Shown here: positions 1 to 22,600 of the stretch, piece after piece
Position numbering within the stretch: position 1 is the stretch's first letter
How the letters are laid out: each line of letters begins with the position of its first letter
Source of the DNA: Oasisia sp. SBJ-2009
Taxonomy: Eukaryota; Annelida; Polychaeta; Sabellida; Siboglinidae
DNA: 64,000 nt
Direction: 5' to 3'
NCBI GenBank assembly: GCA_964017155.1
Contig: OZ024854.1
Location: 68,426,254 to 68,490,253, forward strand
Translations under genes and position numbers: made by a program
Notes under the pieces: generated by a model
The model's database searches: none
What the model was told of the DNA's origin: nothing
Seen by the model: only the letters and a program-made list of their open reading frames with translations

Positions 1-2572
1 ATTTACAAAGAAACAATTGATATTCCTGCTTATGTATACAAGTAGTTCATTGCATTTCTAAAATAACACAAAACCAGCTAAACTTATTAAATGGAATCAA
101 TGTGTGTGCACACAACATGTAGTGTTTGCATAAGGAACACCAGCAGGGTATGAACCTGCCACACACAACACTGAACGGACATTACCCTAAACTATGCAAG
201 TGAACAAAATGATTTAGAGAAACACTTGACAGGGCTTTAGTGTTAAAACAGTATTTTTATGTTTGCATTGTTCTAAGTATTTTTTAATATTGTTTTGAAA
301 TAATGGTCAAATAAAAACAAATTCTTCTTCTTTAATAATGAAAATGAAAACATGTAGGTATAAGATATCTTCGATATTTTCGTTATGTGTCATAGTGTTA
401 GTTGTTTTACTGATCAATGCAGGTACTTTGTCACGTGTTGTGTACACGTATGAAAGTAAATAAATAATAATTTAATATTAATGGTCTATCTCATTGAAAA
501 GATTATAACCAAAGGTTATACTAGATAACATATACATGTATAGATAAACGTAACAAAATTTTAACAAGTATCTTAACATTGAATGATCGCAATTATTTAT
601 TCATACATAGAATATATTATTATTAATATATTATAGTTCGATTTATTTATTTAGTGACGATTAAAGATGTAGTAGTAGTATATGTAAATAGTAACAATTA
701 TTGTATCTTAGTTATTTACTATTTACGTACGTGCAACAAATTAACTAAAGCTTATCGTGAAGTTGAGATGTTGTGTACGATTAAAACAAAACAAATGTGT
801 TTTAGAGTTAAACATTAAAAGCCTTGAATTTATTTAAATTAATACTTTTCTTAATACCTTAAAAATAACAGTCAATGTCAATGTCACACATTTACTGTTT
901 TAAAGAAAAAACTTTGAAAAAGAAAAAAGAGGGAATGAGGAAGTGGGAGACACTGGATATATAGCCTGTAGTACAATCTAATGTAACTAGTTCGGCCAGA
1001 GATACCTCATCGGTTGCTCCTCATAACGTTCCCTGGCACGGTTGGTCACAATCCTTACTCCCTCACAACTGACCGACTTCCGCCGGAAGTGTTCCTATGG
1101 GAGGGAAATTACCTGGCCCAAACCCCGATTCGCCAGATCGGTTGTGACCTCCATAGGATGAGCGTCACTGGTAACCCCTTCCGCCATGTGCGGTCGGAAC
1201 ATTCAGTTGCAATGGAGGTAGCCATTTTGTTTGCTTATAAACCCATGTCGAGCCTTAGCTGGTGAAATTGTGGTGTCAACTTGTAAGACACGTAAGCTGA
1301 TACATCTGACGTTATTTATGTTGCAGCATTACTTTATAACTTGGCTTATATGGCATACTATATCATATGATACATTAAACATGTTGACATGCATAAATAT
1401 AATTATTAATGTTGACTTATGCAGATTCATGGTTCTGTAGCGGAAGTTGGGCAACAATATGGCGCACACATTGCCGACGTTTTCTCCTTCATAAAATTAA
1501 ATAAGGCATTATTTTTAAACGCAGATACATAATACAGTACATCCTACAGTGAATAATATAACTCGCATTGGTATATGAGAATTCATAATTTAAGATAATA
1601 AATCGAGGTGGATTAAAACCTATTAGTTATTTGCTATTTTATATAATAAATAAATAAAATGCTTACCTACGATTTATATCGACGCAAATCAGCAAGTGCA
1701 TCTATTCATTACATATTAAATATGTTCCCAAGTAATGCTTTGATTAACGAGAAATGGGCTATCTGCGTAATTATATTCACAGTAGAGTGACGCTAACATT
1801 TATGCATAATGCGTATGCGTGCTGGTTTGACTATGCAAGTTAGCAATATAGAATGTCGACACTGTACCACATGGCAATATATGTGATGTTCTACCCACAG
1901 TTGCATATTGCCGTTCTAAATACAATAACAACATTACACACATAGTCTACCTACCTTAAAGCAATTGTCTGTAGCAGTTGTCGTTCTTTTTTTTGGCGTC
2001 TGGTTGTATATCCCAATGTTTGACGACTCCCAAATTTCAACATGTGCAGCTCATTCGAGAACAACTGTCAAAACGTCAAATGTGTATCGTTTGCTGAATA
2101 CCATATAATACGCTGCACCCGACCCAACACGAACCATCCATAAACACGTCAAAGTACTGAAAACCAGAAGAACTGCATTTCGAATACAACTGCACTTCAA
2201 CGAATCCATGCTTTCGATCGAACGCTTAAGTCATTTGTTTGTAGCAACTCTCAGGTGCAACGCGACACAGGTTACTAATCATACGTTGTCAATGTGAGCG
2301 TTTTTGCGCGGGACCAAGAACATACCATTGTCGGAGGCCGCACGTCAGGCTAAGAATGTCCACGGCAGTGAAGCTTTGCATTGTCTGTGCTAATTGACAA
2401 TGAAACATGTCAGGTATTACCGACGGACAAAACCCGGTTACCTTACACAAGTAGTTTCATTCTTCTTGTCGAATGTGCAAATACCCATGACCGTACCGAA
2501 TGGCGGCTTAATTAGAACGATGAGAGGCGTGAAAAAGATTGGTGGATGAAAATATGGAGGAAGAGGGGTGTA
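1..2572. other. AT-rich intergenic DNA, no gene seen
   Basis: I see no recognisable exon or RNA gene here. Reading frames are short and without family resemblance. A less AT-rich block at about 1000-1270 has an 83-codon open frame with no domain I recognise and no clear splice signals; it may be an old dispersed repeat. Confidence 0.5.
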
Positions 2573-2885
2573 GAGGGAAAGTGATAAGGGAAATAGTAGA
2601 GATTAAAGAAAGTGAGGGAGAGGGAGAGGGAGAGGCAGAGGCAGAGGCAGAGGCAGAGGCAGGGCAGAGGCGGAGGCGGAGGCGGAGGCGGAGGCGGAGG
2701 CGGAGGCGGAGGCGGAGGCGGAGGCGGAGGCGGAGGCGGAGGCGGAGGCGGAGGCGGAGGCGGAGGGGGAGGGGGAGGGGGAGGGGGAGGGGGAGGGGGA
2801 GGGGGAGGGGGAGGGGAGGAAGAGGGGCAGGGGCAGGGCCAGGCAGGGAGGAAGGGAGAGAGAAAAAATGTTTAGTATGTTTAAA
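2573..2885. repeat. Purine-rich hexamer array (GAGGCA / GAGGCG / GAGGGG)
   Basis: Hexamer repeats in three successive blocks: GAGGCA-type at about 2634-2665, GAGGCG-type at about 2666-2764, then GGGGGA-type at about 2765-2815. The last block is pure purine with many runs of five Gs, so it can in principle form G-quadruplex or triplex DNA. Open frames through it (poly-RR, poly-G, poly-LR) are artefacts of the repeat. Confidence 0.9.
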
Positions 2886-3043
2886 GGAAGGGAGGTAAAT
2901 TAGCATGGAGACAGATAAAGAGAGACAAACAACCAACTCGTTCACTTTGACACATTGCGCATAAGAACGATAAGGGATTGCAACGCCACTCATTTATTAT
3001 TATATATTTCTTTCATCTATTTGCTAAAATGCAAAAGGAACGG

Positions 3044-3066
3044 TTTAAATAATTATCACAATGGTA

Positions 3067-3113
<47 letters not shown>

Positions 3114-3235
3114 TGCGTGCGTGCTAGCGTGTATGCGTGTGTGTGTTGAAACATATCCCTTTCCACCAATACTGTGATGTGTAATTCATAACTGTTGTGG
3201 TTGAAAATAAATTTAAATAACAATCACAGTGGTAT

Positions 3236-3285
<50 letters not shown>

Positions 3286-3390
3286 TGCGTTCGTTCGTGT
3301 GTGCTAGCGTGTATGAGTGTGTATGTTGAAACATCCCTTTCCACCAATACTGTGATGTGTAATTCATAACTGTTGTGGTTAAAAATAAAA
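3044..3390. repeat. Tandem duplication of a 168-bp block containing (GT)n
   Basis: Two adjacent copies begin TTTAAATAA at 3044 and 3212. Each has a (GT)n tract, then GCTAGCGTGTATG, then a nearly identical unique tail that includes CCACCAATACTGTGATG. The copies differ mainly in GT-tract length and in an expansion of GTGC in copy 2. Confidence 0.85.
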
Positions 3391-3528
3391 AAAATTACAT
3401 CTTCCCAAGGGACATGCTTCGCAGTAAATGGTTTACAGTGGTGGGAGGTAATGCAAGCTTTATGAAACTTGTCACAGCCTGAGCCATTCTTACTGTTTAT
3501 CGTGTAGGCCTAGTCGGAAAGATAAACA

Positions 3529-3965
3529 GGCATTGATGAAGTGCGAGTAGAGATGCTGGCGGTGGCTGAGCGAGTTGGAATATGATCGACGAAACAAATT
3601 GCTGAACATCTGCAAGAGAGAGGGGAAGTTCACAGAGGAATGCATACTGGGGCTGATAGTCTGAATATAGAAACGAAACGGAGATGTGCATGGCCCTCGA
3701 AAAATAGAAGCACTACGTTGCTAAGGCATTTGTTGAAGTTTCTGGAAAGAATCGTAGATGGCAGAATAAGAGCCGTAGTGTAAGGGGAATCGTTGAAGAA
3801 CAGCTGGAGATTAGAAAAGGAAGAGGAACAACGGATGGGATTTTTGCCCTGAGTTAGCTAGTTGAGAAGAAACTGGAAGGACACGAGGATAGAGACAGTT
3901 TTGCCTACCTGGGTGGAGCGATATGTGGGGTTAACAGTTCGCCAATCTCAAAAATGGAAAACCTT
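3529..3965 (+). pseudogene. Decayed LINE reverse-transcriptase fragment
   Basis: Conceptual translation in shifting frames gives the order of blocks typical of non-LTR reverse transcriptases: GIDEVRVEMLAVAERVG near 3529-3580 (palm entry), a KRNGDVHGP block near 3672-3700 (compare K..GD...C.NYR), LLKFLERIVDGRIRAVV near 3733-3780, then RKGRGTTDGIFAL near 3813-3852 (fingers/palm G..KGR.T.DAIF motif), and finally FAYLGGAICG near 3901-3930. The segment between the last two, which should hold the catalytic YADD box, is missing. Several frameshifts and stops show it is dead. The clade (RTE, Jockey or CR1-like) cannot be settled from this. Confidence 0.75.
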
Positions 3966-4559
3966 TAGGGTGTGGCTTAGACGTTGGCGTGGGTGTTCAG
4001 TTAACAAAAGGTAAAGGTAAATGTGTCCACTTATAAAGTATCACCCTGCAATCTGTGCTGTGCGGCTCCATTTGGTACACAGGGAGTATTACCTCATTAC
4101 CAAACAATTAAAAAAAGGTTGAAAAATTGAAAACACTGGCATATCCATTTCTTTGGAACAGTAAGCCCGTGGCTTTGAAAAGAGAATCACTATTCAACAC
4201 ATTTGCTGACGGAGGTCTTAACATTGTAGATATTATAACTAAAATATTATAATCTCTATCTGTCAAACAAGTTCTGCAATTAATTAAAGAGCATATATGA
4301 GCCAAGTGGACCTTCTTAGCAGTGTATTGGCTAGGTATACACCTTAAAGAGTATGTAGTTCTGCACCGCCTTTACCCACCTTAAATGTCATGGTGCTGGT
4401 TCACATCCGGGTAATCTAGTCGGAGAGACAAGCCGTCAATCGATGCCTTTTCGAAAACTTTCAATGTTATTAGTAATCTCATTTCTTTCAAATTAAACCA
4501 TTGCTTAGAACTGTATCAGCTTAGAACATGCTAAATGCGCTTCTTTCGAGTTTGACTTG

Positions 4560-4718
4560 CTCCCCGCAACATTAAATCGGCACATCCCATGATCGTTCGA
4601 CAGACAGTCACACGTGCGTGGACAGCCAGTCTCTGCCACGCCCCATGACCGTCGCCCGGTACAAAATTACGCAACATGTACTGCAGCGCCAGCGACCGAT
4701 GTCGCTTCGATCGGCGCA
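4560..4718 (+). promoter_or_regulatory. CpG-rich block ending in a consensus 5' splice site (possible promoter/first exon)
   Basis: A locally GC- and CpG-rich stretch in AT-rich DNA ends at GGCGCA followed by GTAAGTTG (GT at 4719), an excellent donor. An open frame from an ATG at 4614 runs into it (MRGQPVSATPHD...), but the peptide matches nothing I know and no partner exon was found. It could be the first exon of an unrecognised plus-strand transcript or a chance match. Confidence 0.2.
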
Positions 4719-5535
4719 GTAAGTTGTCTCTTGTTTCGGCCGGCCGCATCTATTCACACCACACTCATTCAAACGGATCGTGTTTACAAACACGCCGAAC
4801 GCTGATATAACCATGCGTATATATATATATATATCATTTGTGCACACATGTTATTACAACTGCGCTATTTTACCCAAAATAGCCTTTAAATAGATCATTT
4901 ACGAAAATGTATGCATAGTTAGTGCGTTCAGGTACTCCCAACGAAAATAAAAATTATCAAAGATGAGACGATCGCTCTATTAGATATCATTGAAACTATT
5001 TATTATCGAACAACTTATAAAAATAAACTCTACGATACTTTATAAGCTGCTAGATAACAATATTTTTTTTGGCAGTTATCACCATATTCGGGCCAAAAAA
5101 GCATATGAGACGGTTCACCACCACATGCATGCAATACTTCAAGATGGTCGACGATATTCCGTGTGGCGATTGAGACTTCTTTCTTTTTCGACAAAAATAT
5201 GGCCTCCAATGGGAAAAAATCATTAACATATTATATTAACGAATGGCATGCAGACACTCTACTGTCTAATCACACTCTGACTCGCAGTTGGGACACACGA
5301 AATACGGGAGCCCTGGTGTGCACTCACTGTGAGCCAAATTCTTGCATTCTTGGAATTGAACCCAGACATATCGTGGCCGACTGCAACTGAATGGTTCTCC
5401 GCACATCAAAACAAGGCCATTCCTCTTCATCGCTGCTTTCGTCGACTTTCTTTCACTTTTTATTTCAAATATTGTGTATGCTATAAATACATCACAGCTA
5501 TATTGCGTTTACATACCATATTCGTACTGCATGGC

Positions 5536-5949
5536 GGGGCAAGCCGGCTCCCGGGACCGTTTTGCCCCATTCTAACAGGGCCGTCTTACCCCATACACAC
5601 CAGTGCTGTCTTTTTCACCTTCACATGTAATATTTTAATATCGCTCCCATTTCGATGAAAGTCATTGAAAACGTGTATAGATGCGAGTGCATTAGTACTA
5701 GTCGCTGGCTTATCACCATACGGTGAACATGTTAGGATCGATTTGACCGAAGAGTGATTATTAGATCACAGGGTATGCAAACCTTTACAAAAGGTTTGTG
5801 AACTTACTTTTGGTAGCGTTTAGCCTTGCAGTCGCTAAGAGTAATCGCTAGGTAGCAGTATCATGTTCCACTATTCAACGTTAGTTTGTGTTCACTCGTT
5901 TGGCAGATAAGACGGGGGGCCGTATTACTCCCATGGGCCGTTTTGCCCC
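5536..5949. mobile_element. Possible MITE with GGGGCAA...TTGCCCC ends
   Basis: The left edge reads GGGGCAAGCCGG and the reverse complement of the right edge reads GGGGCAAAACGG, with further GGGA similarity inside. The 12-mer CCGTTTTGCCCC occurs at both ends (5558-5569 and 5938-5949). There is no coding capacity, and I could not define a clean target-site duplication, so the limits are approximate. Confidence 0.3.
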
Positions 5950-6856
5950 AGGTTACCCTACGTAACTACGTACCGCGCCAAACGGTACACAGCTATTGTA
6001 ATAAGGGGTTATGTGATATGTTGGGTGTAGCAACAACAAAAAACACGTTCGCCAATGCTGAGCTTAGATTTATGAGCGAAAGGTTACTGAAAAACAAATT
6101 AACATAGCTAAATCCCTAAGGCTAAGAAGAACGCAGGAATCTAATACGTAAAACGGTTTTTGTGCTGTTACCAGTAAGGACGAATGGACGGGAAGGACGG
6201 ATGACATATTGCCACAGACTGTCCTTGTTACCAACCCAACAAGGCTGCATGCACACATTTGAAGTTGTGTGGGCTGGGGTTCGTCAGTCCCCGATAAGGA
6301 CTGTGCACTCTACTCCCACTATTCCAGCTGCCTGCTTCCCAACTGGCTTGCACAATTATTTCCTCCCGCTCCACGTGGAACCAAGTTGAGGTTAGGCGAG
6401 TGAAGAGGCTAAACCGAGGCAAAAATCAAATCTATAATTATATTAAACTGATTTAAACAGTACTTATCTGTTAAAAGGTTCGTGCATATGGCTGCAAATT
6501 GCTCTCCGTTCGCCTGTGCTACACCGATTTGTGTAATCTAGCGCTATTATGACGTATTTCCTTTGTTGTCACGTGATTAGACACGTCATGACGTAAGTGA
6601 TTACTTGATGCGGTTCTAGATTGGAAAATATCAGGAAAACATTAACTATTGTTTAAGAAAAACGTCATAATTTTTCAATATTATTAATATTAAAAAAAGT
6701 ATTACTAGTAGTAAAATCCCGCTAAGTCTAGATCCAGTAATCTTGCAAGCGATACCGTCATGATTCGGTTTCACGTCATCCAGATTGTGTATTACGTTAT
6801 ACGAAAGTTGTGGCTTCAACGTCAGGTAGCTCGCTACTCGCTAGACACAGTTCGAT

Positions 6857-6873
6857 GGACACGTGACGTGTCC
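6857..6873. promoter_or_regulatory. 17-bp palindrome GGACACG-TGA-CGTGTCC in a CRE-rich region
   Basis: Perfect 7-bp inverted repeats flank TGA, giving overlapping CACGTG and TGACGTG motifs. About 260-310 bp to the left lie more CRE-like cores (TGACGTAT near 6550, TGACGTAA near 6588) and CACGTGA. Whether this is an enhancer is unknown; no gene start is recognised beside it. Confidence 0.3.
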
Positions 6874-8457
6874 TGTCGTTCGAAGCAGATACAACGCATT
6901 GGTTTTCACGTGTCTCAGTTACGTCTATAGGCATACAATCATTACGATCGTGATATCGACGAAACTGGGACATAATTCGAAATCGCTCGCGAGGAGTGTG
7001 AACGGCCTCTGGTCATCTGATCTAATTTTGGGTGATTTTTTAAGCAGAACTAAGGCAGCACAACAAAATATGTTAAGATGTGGTAAAAATATTATTTGTC
7101 ATTGTGCGATGAAACATTAGCCATTTGACATACTGCAGACGACACTGTGACAGAAACTGGCTAATCTGCAGACGTCCATCACAACGCAGATGTACCAAAC
7201 TGCGTCACGCAATCGCAACGAAAAGGTTCAAAAGTTGAGCTGACACTCGAACATATAGAAACATGGATACTTAAACATAAAACCTATACTATCAAAACAC
7301 AAACATTGATATGCACAAATGGTATTAAACATATAACTCAGTCGAATACAAGAACAAATGTAAATTGATTTAAAACACAGTTTCAGATCAACCATCCTCT
7401 AGCTGAAGTGTAGTATGTATATGCATCTACATAAACTCTCACACGCGTAATGGTCACATTTTTTAAGCAAAAAAATGTTATTTGGCTGATTGACAGACAT
7501 AATCTACAATTCCACCCAATATGCTACCATCTACATCAATTGTCAGATAATCCAGTTACACAATTATACTAACTATGTATTTCATGTATATATAAACGAG
7601 AAGACCTACAAACAGACCTACAAACACTCACGCAAACCTCCAACTATCAGATGTCTTCACCACGAACAATTTGAGCAAGTTCAAAAATCACCCCAAGTAA
7701 CAATCAACTTCATGTGGAACATTAAACGCTTTGTACCCCCACCCCCACCCTCCACATCACAGTTGGACCCTCGCCGAGGATCAAAGGTCAAGGTCATCCC
7801 ACGACCTTGACATCTCAACAACCAACAAAATCAAGCTGAAAATTGCCTAAAACATGTTTAAAGATGTAACACAGTACACTCCCTGCTACAGTTCTGGCGA
7901 CTACTTGTGAGTACATCTGGGTTCGTTTTGCAGTTCATTCTGTTCAGGTGAACTTGACACGAGAAGACAGCATGGCCCCTTATCACATCGACTGATAATT
8001 CTAAACAGAAGTCACTGACACTTTGTAAATGAACTTGCATTTGTGTTTACCTATTGACAATGTCAATACTTTTATCTGTCTTTCTGTCTGCGTTGATTGT
8101 CAGAGAGCGGTAAATCTATGCTTAAGTACTTGCTCAATCCTGCATAAAAAACATGAATATTATAGTTCACTTATCTGTGCCTACAAAACGGTTTTTTTCG
8201 CCATGTTACAATAAAATATAGCGTCACACATCCTCATATCGTGATTATATTACAATCGATGTTACTATAATACATACATAAAATATATTTATCTATGACT
8301 AAAATTATTTCATGTATTCCAACGAGTAAGACAACAAACATTCACTCACACCCACTACAAGCAGCAAAGTCTGTGTGCGAAGAAGTTACCTCATGACGAT
8401 GACTGCAAAACAAAACAACCATAAAGACAACATCATGTCATATGTAAACAGCAGACA

Positions 8458-18979
<10,522 letters not shown>

Positions 18980-19145
18980 CGCAATTGATCTATTTTGGTC
19001 AAGGACTCTGACGTCAGAGAAAGAGGTGTGTACGCAACTGACCAATAGAATCCCGTGATTTACGTTATTCGCTGCTGGCGTCATCTAGTGGCATTGTATT
19101 CGTCAGCTGATTCACGGATGTCATTTTTTTCGATCAGCTGATTTC
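18980..19145 (-). promoter_or_regulatory. HDHD5 promoter region with palindromic CRE
   Basis: Immediately upstream of the HDHD5 ATG (18979-18977). A 14-bp palindrome CTCTGACGTCAGAG at 19006-19019 contains a full CRE (TGACGTCA, 19009-19016). A CCAAT box lies at 19042-19046, and two TCAGCTGA E-box palindromes at 19103-19110 and 19134-19141. The region is CpG-richer than its surroundings up to about 19170. CREB/ATF control is inferred from the motif. Confidence 0.55.
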
Positions 19146-19690
19146 AAGCCCGCGCCGCGCGTTCGAGCGCCAGTATTTTAAGTAAATTAAGATAATATGT
19201 AAATAACAAAGCTATGACTAATCGCATTATTATGACCAATAAAATCAATAAGTTGTATTTGTATTGGTCCTAAGCTTAATTTTTGAGTCGAATTTCTGGC
19301 AAATGCTTGGGATAAAATAGGCATACAAATCTGTGCCTAGTCCTAGACCTAGTTAGTAGTTGCAGGCAGGCCTAGATTCTACACGGGCTAGATAATGCAT
19401 GATTGACGCTCCTACGTCTACTGCGATATGTTCAACGTAAGTGTGTCTGCCTGACATGTAATTCCATCTTCCATTGCCTTTTCTTTCTATGAATGTCATA
19501 TTCTGTGGACAGGATTGGAGCTGACATGATGAGTAGGCGAGTATTTAGCCCCCATGTCCTGTGTTCATGCATGTTGGTGCTGTATCCCTGAGGCTCAGTG
19601 TTCTATAGCATTGTCGAAACATTTGATCGTCATCGTGAGATGACAATGACAGTTTTCAATAACGTGCATCCTGCAGAATATCATGGGGCT
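19146..19690. other. HDHD5 upstream flank
   Basis: No coding exon recognised. A plus-strand TTCAAC followed by GTAAGTGTG (GT at 19437) is a good donor and could belong to a divergent noncoding transcript from the HDHD5 promoter, but nothing else supports that. Confidence 0.3.
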
Positions 19691-22600
19691 ACATCCGTCC
19701 TATGTGGCTTTCTAGAGGTCATACTTCACATCCCTCCTATGCGGCCTTCTAGAGGTCATACTTCACATCCCTCCTGTGTGGTCTTCTAGAGGTCATACTT
19801 CACATCCCTCCTGTGTGGCCTTCTAGAGGTCAACTTCACATCCCTCCTATGCGGCCTTCTAGAGGTCATACTTCACGTCCCTCCTGTGTGGCCTTCTAGA
19901 GGTCATTCTTCACATCCCTCCTATGTGGCCTTCTAGAGGTCATACTTCACACCCCTGTTGTGTGGCCTTCTAGAGGTCATACTTCACATCCCTCCTACAT
20001 GGCCTTCTGTAGGTCATACTTCACATCCCTCCTATGTGGACTTCTGAAGGTCATAATTCACATCCCTCCTATGTGGCCTTCTAGAGGTCATACTTCACAC
20101 CCATGCTGTGTAGCCTTCTAGAGGTCATACGTCACATCCCTCCTATATGGCCTTCTATAGGTCATACTTCACATCCCTCCTATGTGGACTTATGAAGGTT
20201 ATACTTCACATCCCTCCTATGTGGACTTCTGAAGGTCATTCTTCACGTCCTTCCTATGTGGCCTTCTAGAAGTCATACTTCACATCCCTCCCATATATGG
20301 CCTTCTATAGGTCATACTTCACATCCCTCCTATGTGGACTTCTGAAGGTCATTCTTCACATCCCTCCTATGTGGCCTTCTAGAGGACATACTTCACATCC
20401 CTGCTGTGTGGCCTTCTAGAGGTCATACTTCACATCCCTCCTATGCGGCCTTCTAGAGGTCATACTTCACATCCCTCCTATGTGGTCTTCTAGAGGTCAT
20501 ACTTCACATCCCTGCTGTGTGGCCTTCTAGAGGTCATACTTCACATCCCTGCTGTGTGGCCTTCTAGAGGTCATACTTCACATCCCTGTTGTGTGGCCTT
20601 CTAGAGGTCATACTTCACACCCCTGCTGTGTGGCCTTCTAGAGGTCATACTTCAGATCCCTGCTGCGTGGCCTTCTAGAGGTCATACTTCACATCCCTCC
20701 TGTGTGGCCTTCTAGAGGTCATACTTCACATCCCTCCTGTGTGGCCTTCTAGAGGTCATACTTCACATCCCTCCTGTGTGGCCTTCTAGAGGTCATTCTT
20801 CACATCCCTCCTATGTGGTCTTCTAGAGGTCATACTTCACATCCCTCCTGTGTGGCCTTCTAGAGGTCATACTTCACATCCCTCCTATGTGGTCTTCTAG
20901 AGGTCATACTTCACATCCCTGCTGTGTGGCCTTCTAGAGGTCATACTTCACATCCCTGCTGTGTGGCCTTCTAGAGGTCATTCTTCACATCCCTGCTGTG
21001 TGGCCTTCTAGAGGTCATACTTCACATCCCTGCTGTGTGGCCTTCTAGAGGTCATTCTTCACATCCCTGCTGTGTGGCCTTCTAGAGGTCATACTTCACA
21101 TCCCTGCTGTGTGGCCTTCTAGAGGTCATTCTTCACATCCCTCCTGTGTGGCCTTCTAGAGGTCATTCTTCACATCCCTGCTGTGTGGCCTTCTAGAGGT
21201 CATACTTCACATCCCTGCTGTGTGGCCTTCTAGAGGTCATTCTTCACATCCCTCCTGTGTGGCCTTCTAGAGGTCATTCTTCACATCCCTCCTGTGTGGC
21301 CTTCTATAGGTCATTCTTCACATCCCTCCTGTGTGGCCTTCTAGAGGTCATTCTTCACATCCCTCCTGTGTGGCCTTCTAGAGGTCATACTTCACATCCC
21401 TGCTGTGTGGCCTTCTAGAGGTCATACTTCACATCCCTGCTGTGTGGCCTTCTAGAGGTCATTCTTCACATCCCTCCTGTGTGGCCTTCTAGAGGTCATT
21501 CTTCACATCCCTCCTGTGTGGCCTTCTAGAGGTCATTCTTCACATCCCTCCTGTGTGGCCTTCTAGAGGTCATTCTTCACATCCCTCCTGTGTGGCCTTC
21601 TAGAGGTCATACTCTACATCCCTCCTGTGTGGCCTTCTAGAGGTCATTCTTCACATCCCTCCTGTGTGGCCTTCTAGAGGTTATTCTTCACATCCCTGCT
21701 GCGTGGCCTTCTAGAGGTCATACTTCACATCCCTCCTGTGTGGCCTTCTAGAGGTCATACTTCACATCCCTGCTGTGTGGCCTTCTAGAGGTCATTCTTC
21801 ACATCCCTCCTGTGTGGCCTTCTAGAGGTCATACTTCACATCCCTGCTGTGTGGCCTTCTAGAGGTCATTCTTCACATCCCTCCTGTGTGGCCTTCTAGA
21901 GGTTATTCTTCACATCCCTGCTGTGTGGCCTTCTAGAGGTTATTCTTCACATCCCTGCTGTGTGGCCTTCTAGAGGTTATTCTTCACATCCCTGCTGTGT
22001 GGCCTTCTAGAGGTTATTCTTCACATCCCTGCTGTGTGGCCTTCTAGAGGTTATTCTTCACATCCCTGCTGTGTGGCCTTCTAGAGGTTATTCTTCACAT
22101 CCCTGCTGTGTGGCCTTCTAGAGGTTATTCTTCACATCCCTGCTGTGTGGCCTTCTAGAGGTTATTCTTCACATCCCTGCTGTGTGGCCTTCTAGAGGTT
22201 ATTCTTCACATCCCTGCTGTGTGGCCTTCTAGAGGTTATTCTTCACATCCCTGCTGTGTGGCCTTCTAGAGGTTATTCTTCACATCCCTGCTGTGTGGCC
22301 TTCTAGAGGTCATTCTTCACATCCCTCCTGTGTGGCCTTCTAGAGGTCATTCTTCACATCCCTGCTGTGTGGCCTTCTAGAGGTCATTCTTCACATCCCT
22401 CCTGTGTGGCCTTCTAGAGGTCATTCTTCACATCCCTCCTGTGTGGCCTTCTAGAGGTCATTCTTCACATCCCTCCTGTGTGGCCTTCTAGAGGTCATTC
22501 TTCACATCCCTGCTGTGTGGTCTACTGAAGGTCATTCTTCACATCCCTCCTGTGTGGCCTTCTAGAGGTCATTCTTCACATCCCTCCTGTGTGGCCTTCT

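Larger units (their letters stand above)
3966..8457. other. Intergenic region downstream of HDHD5
   Basis: No coding exon recognised. It contains the possible first exon at 4560-4718, the MITE candidate at 5536-5949 and the CRE-like/palindromic cluster at 6545-6873, listed separately. The part nearest 8457 should include the HDHD5 3' UTR, but I could not place a convincing polyadenylation signal on the minus strand. Confidence 0.45.

Noticed and set aside
1077..1140. tRNA-like B-box (CCCCGATTCGCC)
   Set aside because: No matching A box or foldable acceptor stem; the B-box core GGTTCGANTCC is not met.
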